This document shows positions 24,819 to 33,965 of a stretch of 64,000 bases of DNA, piece after piece. Both the position numbers and the translations under genes were made by a program. Below the pieces are notes generated by a model. It saw only the letters and a list, made by a program, of their open reading frames with translations, was not told where the DNA came from and ran no database searches. The DNA is from Achromobacter ruhlandii. Its GTDB lineage: Bacteria > Pseudomonadota > Gammaproteobacteria > Burkholderiales > Burkholderiaceae_B. Positions within the stretch are counted from its first letter, which is position 1. Each line of letters begins with the position of its first letter. The stretch spans positions 248,001 to 312,000 of the forward strand of contig NZ_CADIJL010000002.1 of NCBI RefSeq assembly GCF_902859695.1, written 5' to 3'.

Positions 24819-26984
24819 ATGGCTGTACGCCTTTCGTCCCGCCGGCGCCCGGTGCATTTCCGGGCCCGGCAATTGCCTTTGATCGTATTCGGCCTGGGCC
24901 TGCCGGGCGCCGTCCTGGCGCAGTCCGCCCCTGCCGAGGTCCACTTGCCCGCCGTCACCGTGACGGGCAGCGATGTCGAACAGACCGCGGTCGGCCCCGT
25001 GCAGGGCTTTGTCGCCAAGCGCGCCGCCACCGCCACCAAGACCGACACGCCGGTGATGGAAACGCCGCAGTCGATCAGCGTCATCACCCAGGATCGCATG
25101 ACGCTGCAGGGCGCCCAGTCGGTGCAGCAGGCGGCGGGCTATACCGCCGGCGTCACGGCCGGCGCGTTCGGGCCGGACAATCGCGGCGACTCCATCAAGA
25201 TCCGCGGCACCGATTCCACCCAATACCTCGACGGCCTGCTCAACGCCGTGGGGTCCTACAACAACACCCGGCCCGATCCCTACGCGCTGGAGCGCATCGA
25301 GATCCTGCGCGGGCCGTCGGGCATGCTGTACGGGCAGGGCGCCATCGGCGGCATCGTCAACCAGATCAGCAAGCGGCCGCAGCCCGAGGCGATGCGCGAG
25401 ATCGGCGTCAGCTACGGCAACCACAACCGCAAGCAGATCCAGGCCGACCTCACCGGCCCGATCGACGAAGACGGCAAGTGGCTGTATCGCGTGGTCGCGC
25501 TGGGGCGCGACAGCGACAGCTCGGTCAAATACGTCGACGACGACCGCTATTTCATCGCGCCGTCGTTGACCTGGCGGCCCAGCGCCGCCACCTCGTTGAC
25601 GCTGCTGGCCAATTTCCAGAAAGACAATAGCGGATCGATGGTCGGCTTCTTCCCCTGGCGCGGCACGCTCACCAGCACGCCGGCCGGCCGCATCCCGCAG
25701 GACTTCTTTGTCAGCGAACCCGACTTCGACAAGTACACCGCCCGGCAGAGCGCGGTGGGCTACCAGTTCGAGCACGCCTTCAACGACAACGTCACGGTGC
25801 GGCAGAACCTGCGCTACACGCACAGCGAGGTCGACTATCGCAGCATCTACACCGCCGGCTTCAACGGCGCCGGCCACGGCTGGGTGCCGGGCAGCGACAC
25901 GCTGCTGCGCCGCGTGATCTACCAGAACCAGCCGACCCTCAAGCAGTTCGTGGTCGACACCCAGGGCCAGTTCAAGTTCCAGACCGGCCCGATCCGCCAC
26001 ACCCTGCTGACCGGCATCGACTACCAGCGCTCCGTGCTGGATGCGCGGCAGGGGGTGGGCGGCACGGTCGCGCCCATCGACGTGCACAACCCCGTGTACG
26101 GCAACTTCACGCCGCCCACCTCGACGGTCAGCGCACCCACGTCGCGCGGCAACCAGTTGGGTCTCTACATGCAGGACCAGCTCGAATGGGAGCGTTGGCT
26201 GCTGATGCTGGGGCTGCGCCATGACCGCTCGCGCGCGTCGGTGGACGATACGCCGTCCGGGTCGCGCGATGACAGCGAAATGAGCAAGCGCTTTGGCCTG
26301 ATGTACCGCTCCGAGGCCGGCCTCAATCCCTATCTGAGCTACTCGGAATCGTTCCAGGGCCTGGCCGGCTTCAACCGCGCCAACCAGGCGTTCAAGCCGC
26401 TGCGCGGCAAGCAATGGGAGGCGGGCCTGAAGTACCAGCCGCCGGGCGAAAACCTGACGGTCACCGCCAGCGTGTTCGACATGACCGAGAAAAACCGCAA
26501 GGTCGCCGGCGTGGTCAACGGCATTGCCGACACCGTGCAAGTGGGCGAGGCCCGCACCAAGGGCGCCGAACTGGAAGCGCTGGCGTCGCTGGGCAATGTC
26601 GATCTGGTGGCCACCTACACCTTCCTGGACGCCAAGGTGGCCAAGGGCACGCCGGCCGAAGAGGGGCGCCAACTGGCCAGCATTCCCCGGCACATGGCGT
26701 CGTTCTGGGCCAACTACCGCTTCAGCGTGATGGGAACCCCGGGCTTCCTGGCGGGGGCGGGCGTGCGCTACAACGGCAGCAGCGATGACGGCACCGGCCA
26801 GAACGGCGTGCCCGCCGTCACCCTGTACGACGCGGTGCTGGCCTACGACGCGGGCCCCATGCGCCTGGCGCTGAACGTCACCAACCTGTTCGACAAACAG
26901 TACGTGGGAACCTGCCTTGCCCGCGGCGATTGCTTCTTCGGCACCCGCCGCACGGTGATCGGGAGCGTGACCTACCGGTTCTGA
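24819..26984 (+). CDS. TonB-dependent siderophore receptor
   Basis: ATG 24819 with GGAG upstream gives 721 residues. A signal peptide (ending near VLAQS), a short TonB-box region (VTVTGSD), the plug domain (METPQSISVITQDRM, then LERIEILRGPSGMLYGQGA) and a 22-strand barrel follow. The barrel ends in Phe (GSVTYRF). The LYGQGAIGGIVN and KQWEAGLKY segments are typical of FpvA/FoxA/FhuE-type siderophore receptors; the ligand cannot be told. It would import ferric siderophores with TonB-ExbBD. A Fur-like inverted repeat precedes it. No transport or synthesis genes adjoin, so it may use a xenosiderophore. Confidence 0.92.
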   Translation: MAVRLSSRRRPVHFRARQLPLIVFGLGLPGAVLAQSAPAEVHLPAVTVTGSDVEQTAVGPVQGFVAKRAATATKTDTPVMETPQSISVITQDRMTLQGAQSVQQAAGYTAGVTAGAFGPDNRGDSIKIRGTDSTQYLDGLLNAVGSYNNTRPDPYALERIEILRGPSGMLYGQGAIGGIVNQISKRPQPEAMREIGVSYGNHNRKQIQADLTGPIDEDGKWLYRVVALGRDSDSSVKYVDDDRYFIAPSLTWRPSAATSLTLLANFQKDNSGSMVGFFPWRGTLTSTPAGRIPQDFFVSEPDFDKYTARQSAVGYQFEHAFNDNVTVRQNLRYTHSEVDYRSIYTAGFNGAGHGWVPGSDTLLRRVIYQNQPTLKQFVVDTQGQFKFQTGPIRHTLLTGIDYQRSVLDARQGVGGTVAPIDVHNPVYGNFTPPTSTVSAPTSRGNQLGLYMQDQLEWERWLLMLGLRHDRSRASVDDTPSGSRDDSEMSKRFGLMYRSEAGLNPYLSYSESFQGLAGFNRANQAFKPLRGKQWEAGLKYQPPGENLTVTASVFDMTEKNRKVAGVVNGIADTVQVGEARTKGAELEALASLGNVDLVATYTFLDAKVAKGTPAEEGRQLASIPRHMASFWANYRFSVMGTPGFLAGAGVRYNGSSDDGTGQNGVPAVTLYDAVLAYDAGPMRLALNVTNLFDKQYVGTCLARGDCFFGTRRTVIGSVTYRF

Positions 26985-27126
26985 CGTCCCGCCGGGAGCG
27001 CGGTCAAATTGGGGACTTATGACCCCGGGCGACCGCTTTCCCGTCACCTATCCGCGGCGGATTTCCCCCTAAAATTGCGAACGCCGCCGCAATTTCCTCC
27101 TGGCGTGCCACCTCTTTCCGGCCGAG

Positions 27127-28302
27127 ATGCACGTCGATCTCCTCACCCTGTACTTCATTACCATCGGGACGCTGCTGGCCAGTGCCGGCCTGACGTTCTG
27201 GGAGTATCGAACCCACCCCCACCGCAGCCGCTCGCTGGGCATCCTGGCGGCCGGTTTCGGCACGCTGGCGCTGGGCTGTATCTGCGCCTTGTTCCGCGCC
27301 GACCTGCCGGCCGCGATCGGCGCGCCGCTAAGCAACCTGGTGATCCTTGGCGGTTACCTGCTGGTGCTGGACAGCGTCGCCTCGCTCAGCGGGCGCCATT
27401 ACCGCAAGCGTTCGATGGGCTTGCTGGCGGTCATGGCGCTGATCTGGCTGGCGGCCGGCGTGCCGGGGCAGGACGTGGTGTGGAAATACGTCAGCGCCTT
27501 GCCCATCGCCCTCGTCAGCGCCCTGACCGCGTGGGAACTGCTGCGCTGCGATTCCATGGGGATGCCGAAAACCCGCAACTTCGCCGTGGCGGTGGCCGGC
27601 GTGCACGCGCTGATCTATTTCGGCCGCGCCTTCCTGCTGCCGTGGTGGGTGGCCGCCGAGGGGCCCTGGGTGCAACTGCTGGCCAGCAACATCACCATGT
27701 ACGAAGGGGTGCTGTATTCGGTGCTGCTGCCGATGACGCTGATCAAGCTGATCCGCGAGGAAACCCACGTGCAGCTGGTGCACGAGTCGCAGACCGACTA
27801 CCTGACGCGGCTGGGCAACCGCCGCTGGTTCTTCGAGCAGGGCGCGCGCCTCATCGCGGCCAGCGCGGGGCGCGAGCCGATCGCCGTGCTGGCGTTCGAC
27901 CTGGACCAGTTCAAGGCCATCAACGACCGCTACGGCCACCACACCGGCGACCTGGTGCTGGCGGCGTTCGCCACGGTAGCCCGGGATGCGCTCGGGCCGC
28001 AGGTCATCCTGGCGCGCCTTGGCGGCGAGGAATTCGCCGCGCTGCTGGCGGGCGATGACGCGCGCCGCGCCCATCAATTGGGGGCGGCGGCGGCCCGGCG
28101 CTTTGCCACCACCATCGCCAACCCGGCCGACGGCCTGGGCATCGCCGCCACGGTCAGCATCGGCCTGGCCTATTTCGACGAGGATGTGCCGCCACTGGCC
28201 GATGCGCTGGCGCGCGCCGACCTGGCGCTGTATCGCGCCAAGTCCCTGGGCGGCAACCGGCTGGAAGCGGCCCTGGCGCCCGAGCGCGCCGCCGCGGACT
28301 GA
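27127..28302 (+). CDS. membrane-bound GGDEF diguanylate cyclase
   Basis: The protein has 391 residues. The first 210 form six or so hydrophobic helices of a MASE-like sensor. A GGDEF domain follows (about 225-385), with TDYLTRLGNRR at its start, FDLDQFKAINDRYGH for metal and base binding, and the active-site GGEEF at 299-303. It should make cyclic di-GMP from GTP. The RxxD inhibitory site expected 5 residues before GGEEF is absent, so product inhibition is probably lost. It is preceded by about 140 bp of intergenic DNA. Confidence 0.88.
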   Translation: MHVDLLTLYFITIGTLLASAGLTFWEYRTHPHRSRSLGILAAGFGTLALGCICALFRADLPAAIGAPLSNLVILGGYLLVLDSVASLSGRHYRKRSMGLLAVMALIWLAAGVPGQDVVWKYVSALPIALVSALTAWELLRCDSMGMPKTRNFAVAVAGVHALIYFGRAFLLPWWVAAEGPWVQLLASNITMYEGVLYSVLLPMTLIKLIREETHVQLVHESQTDYLTRLGNRRWFFEQGARLIAASAGREPIAVLAFDLDQFKAINDRYGHHTGDLVLAAFATVARDALGPQVILARLGGEEFAALLAGDDARRAHQLGAAAARRFATTIANPADGLGIAATVSIGLAYFDEDVPPLADALARADLALYRAKSLGGNRLEAALAPERAAAD

Positions 28303-28413
28303 GGCGCCGCCGTCGCGGCCAGTGGCGCGGCCCGCGCGGCGAAATGCCCGGGGCCGTTCAGGGACGGGCCGACGCTTTGCCCTGCCGCTTTGCATCGACG
28401 TTTTGCATCGATA

Positions 28414-29220
28414 ATGACGGCCATGACGCCTCCCACCCATTCCGCTTCCTCCGACCGCGACGGTTTCTGGTTCGACGCCGCCGACCCCGACATGGCGCTT
28501 GAACGTGCCGGCAACCTCGTCCGGCTGGCGCGCGCCGAGCCGCCCTGGCTGGTCGTCGATCAATCCATTGCCACCATGACGCTGGGCCGCCGCTGGCCCG
28601 GGCAGTTGTGGCGCGTGCGCGTGACGCAACTAGGCGACATGTCCGGCCTGGTGGCGCAACCCGGCTACTGGCGCGCCGCCGCGATCGAACTGCTGCAACC
28701 GCTGCCGCTGGGCGCGCTGTTCGGCCCGCACGGCCAGGCGGTGGTCGACATCCTGGCCCGCATTTCCGCACTGTCGCGCGAACAGGCGCGGGCGCTGGGC
28801 GCCGATCTGCCCGCCGATGGCTGGGAGCGCTATGGCCGCGCCTGGGAGCGCTGGTCGAAAGACGAAGAGGGCGTCTCCACGCCTGACGATACGCCGCCGC
28901 AATCGGAATGGTATGGCGTGCTGGCCGCCGCGCGCCGCCGGGGCGGGGCGCGTTCACCCGTACATGGCGGCTTGCTGCAGATCCATGGCCTGCTGCGGCA
29001 ACGCGCCCAGGCCGTCGATGGCGACGCCGCGTTCATTCGCGAAGTGGACGAGGACGGCGAGGTCGACGAGTCGCTCGCGGCGCCGTGGGACGGGGCCAGC
29101 GACGCCTTGCTGTTCGCCGCCATGGCGCGGGGGGCGCCACAATACCTGTCGACGGCGGACGCCGAGGTGCTGTCGCGGCCCTGGCGCGAGGTGTTTGGCG
29201 ACCGGGCCGGATCGATGTGA
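28414..29220 (+). CDS. hypothetical protein
   Basis: ATG 28414 gives 268 residues; ATG 28423 is equally possible, and neither has a clear ribosome site. The protein is soluble, acidic and Trp-rich. One stretch reads WRVRVTQLGDMSGLVAQPGYW, and the C-terminus holds YLSTADAEVLSRPW. I do not recognise the family. Composition matches the neighbours, and the gene is alone between the cyclase gene and a convergent small gene. Confidence 0.55.
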   Translation: MTAMTPPTHSASSDRDGFWFDAADPDMALERAGNLVRLARAEPPWLVVDQSIATMTLGRRWPGQLWRVRVTQLGDMSGLVAQPGYWRAAAIELLQPLPLGALFGPHGQAVVDILARISALSREQARALGADLPADGWERYGRAWERWSKDEEGVSTPDDTPPQSEWYGVLAAARRRGGARSPVHGGLLQIHGLLRQRAQAVDGDAAFIREVDEDGEVDESLAAPWDGASDALLFAAMARGAPQYLSTADAEVLSRPWREVFGDRAGSM

Positions 29221-29332
29221 GCCAATTCGGCCGCTTTATCGTTTCACCGCAGCGTTCGGATGATTTCGCGCCCGTCGCCATGGTGGCAGCCGTCAGGGCA
29301 TGCCGCGCGGCGCAAGGGCGCGCCGGCCCGCG

Positions 29333-29755
29333 TTATTCCTCGCCCCGCCAGGACTTGCGCCGTCGCGTCCGCGGCTTGGGCGCCACGCCCAGGCGCGGAT
29401 CGCGCGCCAACGCCAGTTCCACCAACCGGGCCGCCAGCGTCTCGAACGCCTCGTCGGTCTGCGGCAGGTACAGCCACTTGCCCAGTTCCGGGTGCGGCAG
29501 CAGGCTCGGCATATCGGCCAGCAGCGCCGCGTGGCGGTCATGCGAGGTGCACACCATCACGCCATTCCAGGGGATGTCGCGGTCGGCCACCACCAGGTAC
29601 AGCGCGCCGTCCAGGTAGGCGGCGTCGCAGCCGAACATCTTGCGGCGCAGATAGCCGGGATCACGCTCGAGCGGGTCGAGGATCCACAGCAGTGAATTGG
29701 CGCGGGCGGCGCGTTGGCGGGAGGGGGGCGAGAACAGGTCGGGGCGTTGGGGCAT
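29333..29755 (-). CDS. TfoX N-terminal-like small protein
   Basis: ATG 29755 gives 140 residues. The motif LRRKMFGCDAAYLDGALYLV resembles the opening of TfoX N-terminal domains (RKMFG..., then a Y/F-containing hairpin). The Arg/Lys-rich C-terminus RTRRRKSWRGEE could bind nucleic acid. Full TfoX proteins activate competence genes, whereas stand-alone N-domains are widespread and uncharacterised. An upstream extension in frame lacks homology and was not used. Confidence 0.55.
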   Translation of the reverse strand: MPQRPDLFSPPSRQRAARANSLLWILDPLERDPGYLRRKMFGCDAAYLDGALYLVVADRDIPWNGVMVCTSHDRHAALLADMPSLLPHPELGKWLYLPQTDEAFETLAARLVELALARDPRLGVAPKPRTRRRKSWRGEE

Positions 29756-29958
29756 TGCGAACGGCGCGGGCGGATGGGCCAGGTTCAGACGATACCCGAT
29801 CCCGGCCGCACGCCGTTCAGGGGTAGCCGTTACCCACGCCGGCGGGCGCCGGCCCGCGCGGTGTCCGCACAAAGCAGATATGCGATCCCGCGCATAGCGC
29901 CATCGCCGCCCCGCGCCTACCATGCTGCAAACACAAGAACCCCCAGGGTGGAGACAGC

Positions 29959-30939
29959 ATGAGAATGGCAAGTGCGCTGACCGCGGTCAGCCTGTGGCTC
30001 GGCGCGGGCCTGATATCGGCGGCCGTGGCGGCCGGGGCCTATCCTGACCGGCCGGTCAAATTGATCGTGCCGTTCCCGGCCGGCGGCGCCACCGACCTGA
30101 TGGCGCGCTCGCTGGCGCAGGGCCTGGGCGAAAAGCTGGGCCAGACCGTGGTGGTGGAAAATCGCGGCGGGGCGGGGGGCACCATCGGCGCCGAGGCCGT
30201 GGCCAGCGCCGCGCCCGACGGCTACACGCTGCTGTACTCCACCATGGGCGTGCTGACCATCAACCCGTCGCTGTACCCCAAGCTGCGCTACGACCCGCAG
30301 CGCAGCTTCGCGCCGGTGTCGATGACCAACCTGACCTCGAACCTGCTGGTGGTCAACCCCGACCTGAAGGTCAACTCGGTCGCCGAACTGGCCGAACTGG
30401 CGCGGCGGCGGCCGGGGGAGCTGACCTTCAGCTCTTCGGGTAACGGCACCACCAGCCACCTGGCCGGCGAGATGTTCAAGACGGCGGCGCATGCCGACAT
30501 CCGCCATATTCCCTACAAGGGCACCTCGGGCGCCATCAACGACTTCCTGGCCGGCCGCATCTCGATGATGATCGACACCTCGTCCAACTTCATCGAGCAG
30601 GTCCGGCAGGGCAAGGTGCGGGCGCTGGCGGTGACCAGCCGCCAGCGGCTGGCGGCGCTGCCCGACGTGCCGTCGATGTCGGAGACGCCGGGGTTCGAGG
30701 ACTACGAGGTCAGCCTGTGGTCCGGCGTGCTGGCGCCGGCGGGCACGCCGCGTCCCGTCATCGACCGCCTGAACGCCGACATCAAGGCGGTGATGACGTC
30801 GCCGCGGATGGTCGAGCGCATGGCCGGCTACGGCATCCAGACCACCCACAGCACGCCCGAAGCCTTCGCCGAACGCATCCGCGTCGATACGGCGAAATGG
30901 GCGCGCATCATCGAACAGTCCGGCGCGCGCGCCGATTGA
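29959..30939 (+). CDS. Bug/TctC-family periplasmic solute-binding receptor
   Basis: The protein has 326 residues, with a signal peptide (about 1-26) and the family opening YPDRPVKLIVPFPAGGATD. Conserved segments are LGQTVVVENRGGAGGTIG, PDGYTLLYSTMG, and HIPYKGTSGAINDFLAGR. These proteins bind carboxylates or other small ligands, either for tripartite tricarboxylate transport or as sensors. No TctA or TctB gene is nearby. It is first in a plus-strand run of catabolic genes, and GGAG lies before the ATG. Confidence 0.9.
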   Translation: MRMASALTAVSLWLGAGLISAAVAAGAYPDRPVKLIVPFPAGGATDLMARSLAQGLGEKLGQTVVVENRGGAGGTIGAEAVASAAPDGYTLLYSTMGVLTINPSLYPKLRYDPQRSFAPVSMTNLTSNLLVVNPDLKVNSVAELAELARRRPGELTFSSSGNGTTSHLAGEMFKTAAHADIRHIPYKGTSGAINDFLAGRISMMIDTSSNFIEQVRQGKVRALAVTSRQRLAALPDVPSMSETPGFEDYEVSLWSGVLAPAGTPRPVIDRLNADIKAVMTSPRMVERMAGYGIQTTHSTPEAFAERIRVDTAKWARIIEQSGARAD

Positions 30940-30949
30940 GGCCCCGGCT

Positions 30950-30971
30950 CCCGGCCCGCCCCGCGGCCGGG
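30950..30971 (+). terminator. GC hairpin between two Bug genes
   Basis: CCCGGCC and GGCCGGG form a 7-bp stem with an 8-nt loop, directly after the first Bug stop codon and 18 bp before the next start. No T-tract follows. It could stabilise or attenuate the transcript rather than end it. Confidence 0.35.
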
Positions 30972-30989
30972 CCCCTGGAAGGAAATCCC

Positions 30990-31955
30990 ATGCGATTGAT
31001 GCTTCGATCCCTGCTGGCGGCGGTGGCCCTGTCCATCGGCGCCGCGTCCGCGGCGGCGGCCTATCCCGACCGGCCCGTCGTTCTGGTCAATCCCTACGCC
31101 GCCGGCGGCCCCGCCGACGTGGTGGCGCGCAGCCTGGCGCGGGCGCTGGAAAAGCGCCTGGGCCAGCCGGTGGTGGTGGAGAACAAGCCCGGCGGCGGCG
31201 CCTCCATCGGCACCGGCTTCGTGGCGCGCGCCAAGCCGGACGGCTACACGCTGCTGCTGGGCACCTCGGCCGGCCACGTGGTCACGCCGCTGATGCAAAA
31301 GACCGTGTACGACGGCGTCAAGGGCTTCGCCTTCTGCTCGGTGGTGGCGGTGCAGCCCATCATGCTGGTGGTCAATCCGTCGCGCGGCATCCGCTCGGTG
31401 CCCGAGCTGATCGCCCGCGCCAAGGCCGAACCCGGCAAGTGGAGCTATGGCTCGGCCGGGGTGGGGGGCGCCACGCACCTGGGCGCCGAGCTGTTCCAGC
31501 AGGTCGCCGGCGTGCAACTGAACCACATTCCCTATGCCGGCGCCTCGCCCGCCATCAACGACGTGGTCGGCGGGCAGACCGACCTGGCCATGTTGAACCT
31601 GTCGGCCAGCCTGCCGTTCATCCGCCAGGGGCGCCTGCTGGCGCTGGCCTATGCGTCGGACAAGCGCTCGCCGCTGCTGCCGGACGTGCCGACGCTGGCC
31701 GAGGCCGGCGTGGCGGGCGCGGACGCGGCTACCTGGTACAGCCTGGCCGCGCCGGCCGGCACGCCCGCCGACATCGTGCGCACCCTGAGCGACGCCGTCC
31801 GGGCCGTGAACGACGATCCCGACTACCGCCGCGTCATGCAGGAGCAGGCGATAGCGTTGATGGCGCTGTCGCCGCGGGAAGCGGACGCCTACGTCGCCAA
31901 GGACCAGGCCGACATGCGCCGGCTGCTCGGCTCGCTGGGCTTGCTGGCCAAATGA
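30990..31955 (+). CDS. Bug/TctC-family periplasmic solute-binding receptor
   Basis: ATG 30990 after GGAAGGA gives 321 residues. The signal peptide is about 1-24, and the mature protein opens YPDRPVVLVNPYAAGGPADV. Family motifs include VVVENKPGGGASIG, PDGYTLLLGTSAGH, HIPYAGASPAINDVVGGQ and LPDVPTLAEAG. Unlike the receptor before it, it has Ala in place of Lys in the PYxG loop. It lies 50 bp downstream in the same direction. Tandem Bug genes that differ in the ligand loops suggest two related but distinct ligands. Confidence 0.9.
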   Translation: MRLMLRSLLAAVALSIGAASAAAAYPDRPVVLVNPYAAGGPADVVARSLARALEKRLGQPVVVENKPGGGASIGTGFVARAKPDGYTLLLGTSAGHVVTPLMQKTVYDGVKGFAFCSVVAVQPIMLVVNPSRGIRSVPELIARAKAEPGKWSYGSAGVGGATHLGAELFQQVAGVQLNHIPYAGASPAINDVVGGQTDLAMLNLSASLPFIRQGRLLALAYASDKRSPLLPDVPTLAEAGVAGADAATWYSLAAPAGTPADIVRTLSDAVRAVNDDPDYRRVMQEQAIALMALSPREADAYVAKDQADMRRLLGSLGLLAK

Positions 31956-32040
31956 ACACAGGGTCACCGGACACACGACCCCGCATGCCCACGGCCGCCG
32001 GCCAGGCGCGGACGCGGCGCCGGCCACCAGGAACGCATCC

Positions 32041-32685
32041 ATGAACTTCGATTTCAGCGAACTCAGCGCCACCAACGCCTTCAAGCTGCTCTCCAGCGTG
32101 GTGGTGCCGCGTCCCATCGCCTGGGTGGTGAGCCAGTCGGCGCAGGGGCAGCGCAACGCCGCGCCGTTCTCGTTCTTCAACGTGGTCAGCAGCGACCCGC
32201 CCATCGTGGCGCTGGGCATCGGTCCGCGCGGCGGGCAGTTGAAGGACACCTCGCGCAACATCCTGGAGACCGGCGAGTTCGTCATCAACCTGGTGTCGGC
32301 CGAACTGGCCGCGCAGATGAACCACACCAGCCTGGACTACGTGGCCGACGTCGATGAGCTGACCCGCGCCGGGCTGGCGACCGAACCCTCGCGGGTGGTC
32401 GCGCCGCCGCGCATCGCGCTCAGCCCGGCGGCGCTGGAATGCCGCGTGTGGCAGGTGCTGGACGCCGCGCCGCAGCGCGTCATCGTGCTGGCGCGGGTGG
32501 TGGCGCTGTACCTGCGCGACGACGCGCTGCTGGACGCGCAGCGCTTCCATGTGGACACCCCCGCGCTGCGCCTGCTGGGCCGCATGCACGGCGCCGGCTG
32601 GTACGCGCACACCAGCGACCTGTTCCAGATGCGCGCGCCGGACGCCGCCAACGATCCGGCGGTGCGGCCCGCGCAGGGCCATTGA
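32041..32685 (+). CDS. flavin reductase (DIM6/NTAB-like) family protein
   Basis: This 214-residue protein belongs to the flavin reductase-like split-barrel family. The start NAFKLLSSVVVPRPIAWVVS, then NAAPFSFFNVVSSDPPIVAL, and KDTSRNILETGEFVINL, match the FMN-binding part of this family. Members either supply reduced flavin to a monooxygenase or act on small ligands directly. No monooxygenase lies next to it. It is co-oriented with the GST and CMD genes and probably belongs to one pathway with them. Confidence 0.8.
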   Translation: MNFDFSELSATNAFKLLSSVVVPRPIAWVVSQSAQGQRNAAPFSFFNVVSSDPPIVALGIGPRGGQLKDTSRNILETGEFVINLVSAELAAQMNHTSLDYVADVDELTRAGLATEPSRVVAPPRIALSPAALECRVWQVLDAAPQRVIVLARVVALYLRDDALLDAQRFHVDTPALRLLGRMHGAGWYAHTSDLFQMRAPDAANDPAVRPAQGH

Positions 32686-32722
32686 ACCGCATCACGATAT
32701 TGAATCTCCTGGGAGCCTCTTG

Positions 32723-33337
32723 ATGAAACTGCATTGGTCGCCGCGCTCGCCCTTCGTGCGCAAGGTGATGATCGTCCTGTACGAAGCCGGCATTGCCGAC
32801 CGCGTGACGCTGGTGCGCACGCCGGTCGCCATGGACAAGCCCAACCTCGACCTGGTGGCCGACAACCCGCTGATCAAGCTGCCGACGCTGGTGCTGGACG
32901 ACGGCACGCCGGTCTACGACTCGCGCGTCATCTGCGCCTATCTGGACGGCCTGGCCGGCGCCGGCCTGCTGCCGGCGGACCCGGCCGCGCGCCTGCTGGC
33001 CGAGCGCCGCCAGGCGCTGGGCGACGGTTTCCTGGACGCGCTGCTGCTGTACCGGCAGGAACGCAACAAGCCGGCCGGGAAGCAGACCCAGGCCTGGCTC
33101 GACGCCTTCGCGCTGAAGACCCGCGCGGTGCTGGCCGTGCTGGAGGCCGAGGCGCCAGCCCTGCGCGCCAGCCGCTTCGACCTGGGCCTGATCGCCATCG
33201 GGTGCGCGCTGTCCTATCTGGACTATCGTTTCCCGGACCTGGCCTGGCGCGACGGCCATCCGGCGCTGGCGGCCTGGCACCAGGACTTCAGCGCGCGGCC
33301 CTCGGTTGCGCGCAGCCAACCCGACGAAACGCCTTGA
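32723..33337 (+). CDS. glutathione S-transferase family protein
   Basis: ATG 32723 follows GGGAG and gives 204 residues. The thioredoxin-like N-domain has SPRSPFVRKV (catalytic Ser region), LIKLPTLVLDDG (cis-Pro loop) and YDSRVICAYLD (glutathione gamma-Glu site). The all-helical C-domain follows. The N-terminal Ser and CAYLD motif fit bacterial GSTs of the YibF-like group. A role in thiol-dependent ring or halide chemistry of the surrounding catabolic cluster is possible. Confidence 0.85.
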   Translation: MKLHWSPRSPFVRKVMIVLYEAGIADRVTLVRTPVAMDKPNLDLVADNPLIKLPTLVLDDGTPVYDSRVICAYLDGLAGAGLLPADPAARLLAERRQALGDGFLDALLLYRQERNKPAGKQTQAWLDAFALKTRAVLAVLEAEAPALRASRFDLGLIAIGCALSYLDYRFPDLAWRDGHPALAAWHQDFSARPSVARSQPDETP

Positions 33338-33347
33338 GCGAAGGACC

Positions 33348-33965
33348 ATGATGAGCCGCATTCCCCTGCCCACGCCCGACAGCATGAGCGACGACCAGAG
33401 GCGCGTCTACGAACGCATCGTCTCCGGCCCGCGCGGCCGGCTGGTCGGCCCCTTGCGCGCCGCGCTGCACAACCCCGAACTGGCCGAGCGCTGGCAGGCG
33501 CTGGGCGCCTTGCTGCGCTTTGGCACCAGCCTGCCGCCGCGCGTCAGCGAACTGGCCATCGTGGTTACCGCGCGCCGCTGGAACAGCCAGATTGAATGGC
33601 ACATCCACGCCCAGGCCGCCCGCGCCGCCGGCATTGCCGATGCGGTGCTGGACGCCATCCAGGCGCGGCGCGAACCCGTATTCGACAACCGCGACGACGA
33701 GATCGTCTACGCCTACGCCCGCCAACTGCAGGAGACCGGCCAGGTCGAGCCCGCCCTGTACGCCGAGGCGGTGCAGCGCTGGGCCGCCGTCGGCGTGGTC
33801 GAACTGACCGCCGTCATCGGCTACTACACCATGGTGTCGATGACGCTGAACGCGCACGAGATTCCGATGCCGGACGACGCGCCCGCGCCGCTGGACCTGC
33901 CGCAACAGGACGGCTGGCCGGCGCTGAGCCGGCTGGCGCCGCTGGTCGGGGAGGGCAAGGCATGA
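33348..33965 (+). CDS. carboxymuconolactone decarboxylase (CMD) family protein
   Basis: ATG 33348 after AAGGA gives 205 residues. The CMD core is RVSELAIVVTARRWNSQIEW followed by HIHAQAARAAG, with the Glu-His pair used by decarboxylase-type members. A CxxC motif of the peroxidase-type AhpD group is absent. A second helical part contains GVVELTAVIGYYTMVSMTLN. It overlaps the next gene by ATGA, so CMD and amidohydrolase are translationally coupled. It is probably a gamma-lactone decarboxylase or a related hydrolytic step. Confidence 0.82.
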   Translation: MMSRIPLPTPDSMSDDQRRVYERIVSGPRGRLVGPLRAALHNPELAERWQALGALLRFGTSLPPRVSELAIVVTARRWNSQIEWHIHAQAARAAGIADAVLDAIQARREPVFDNRDDEIVYAYARQLQETGQVEPALYAEAVQRWAAVGVVELTAVIGYYTMVSMTLNAHEIPMPDDAPAPLDLPQQDGWPALSRLAPLVGEGKA

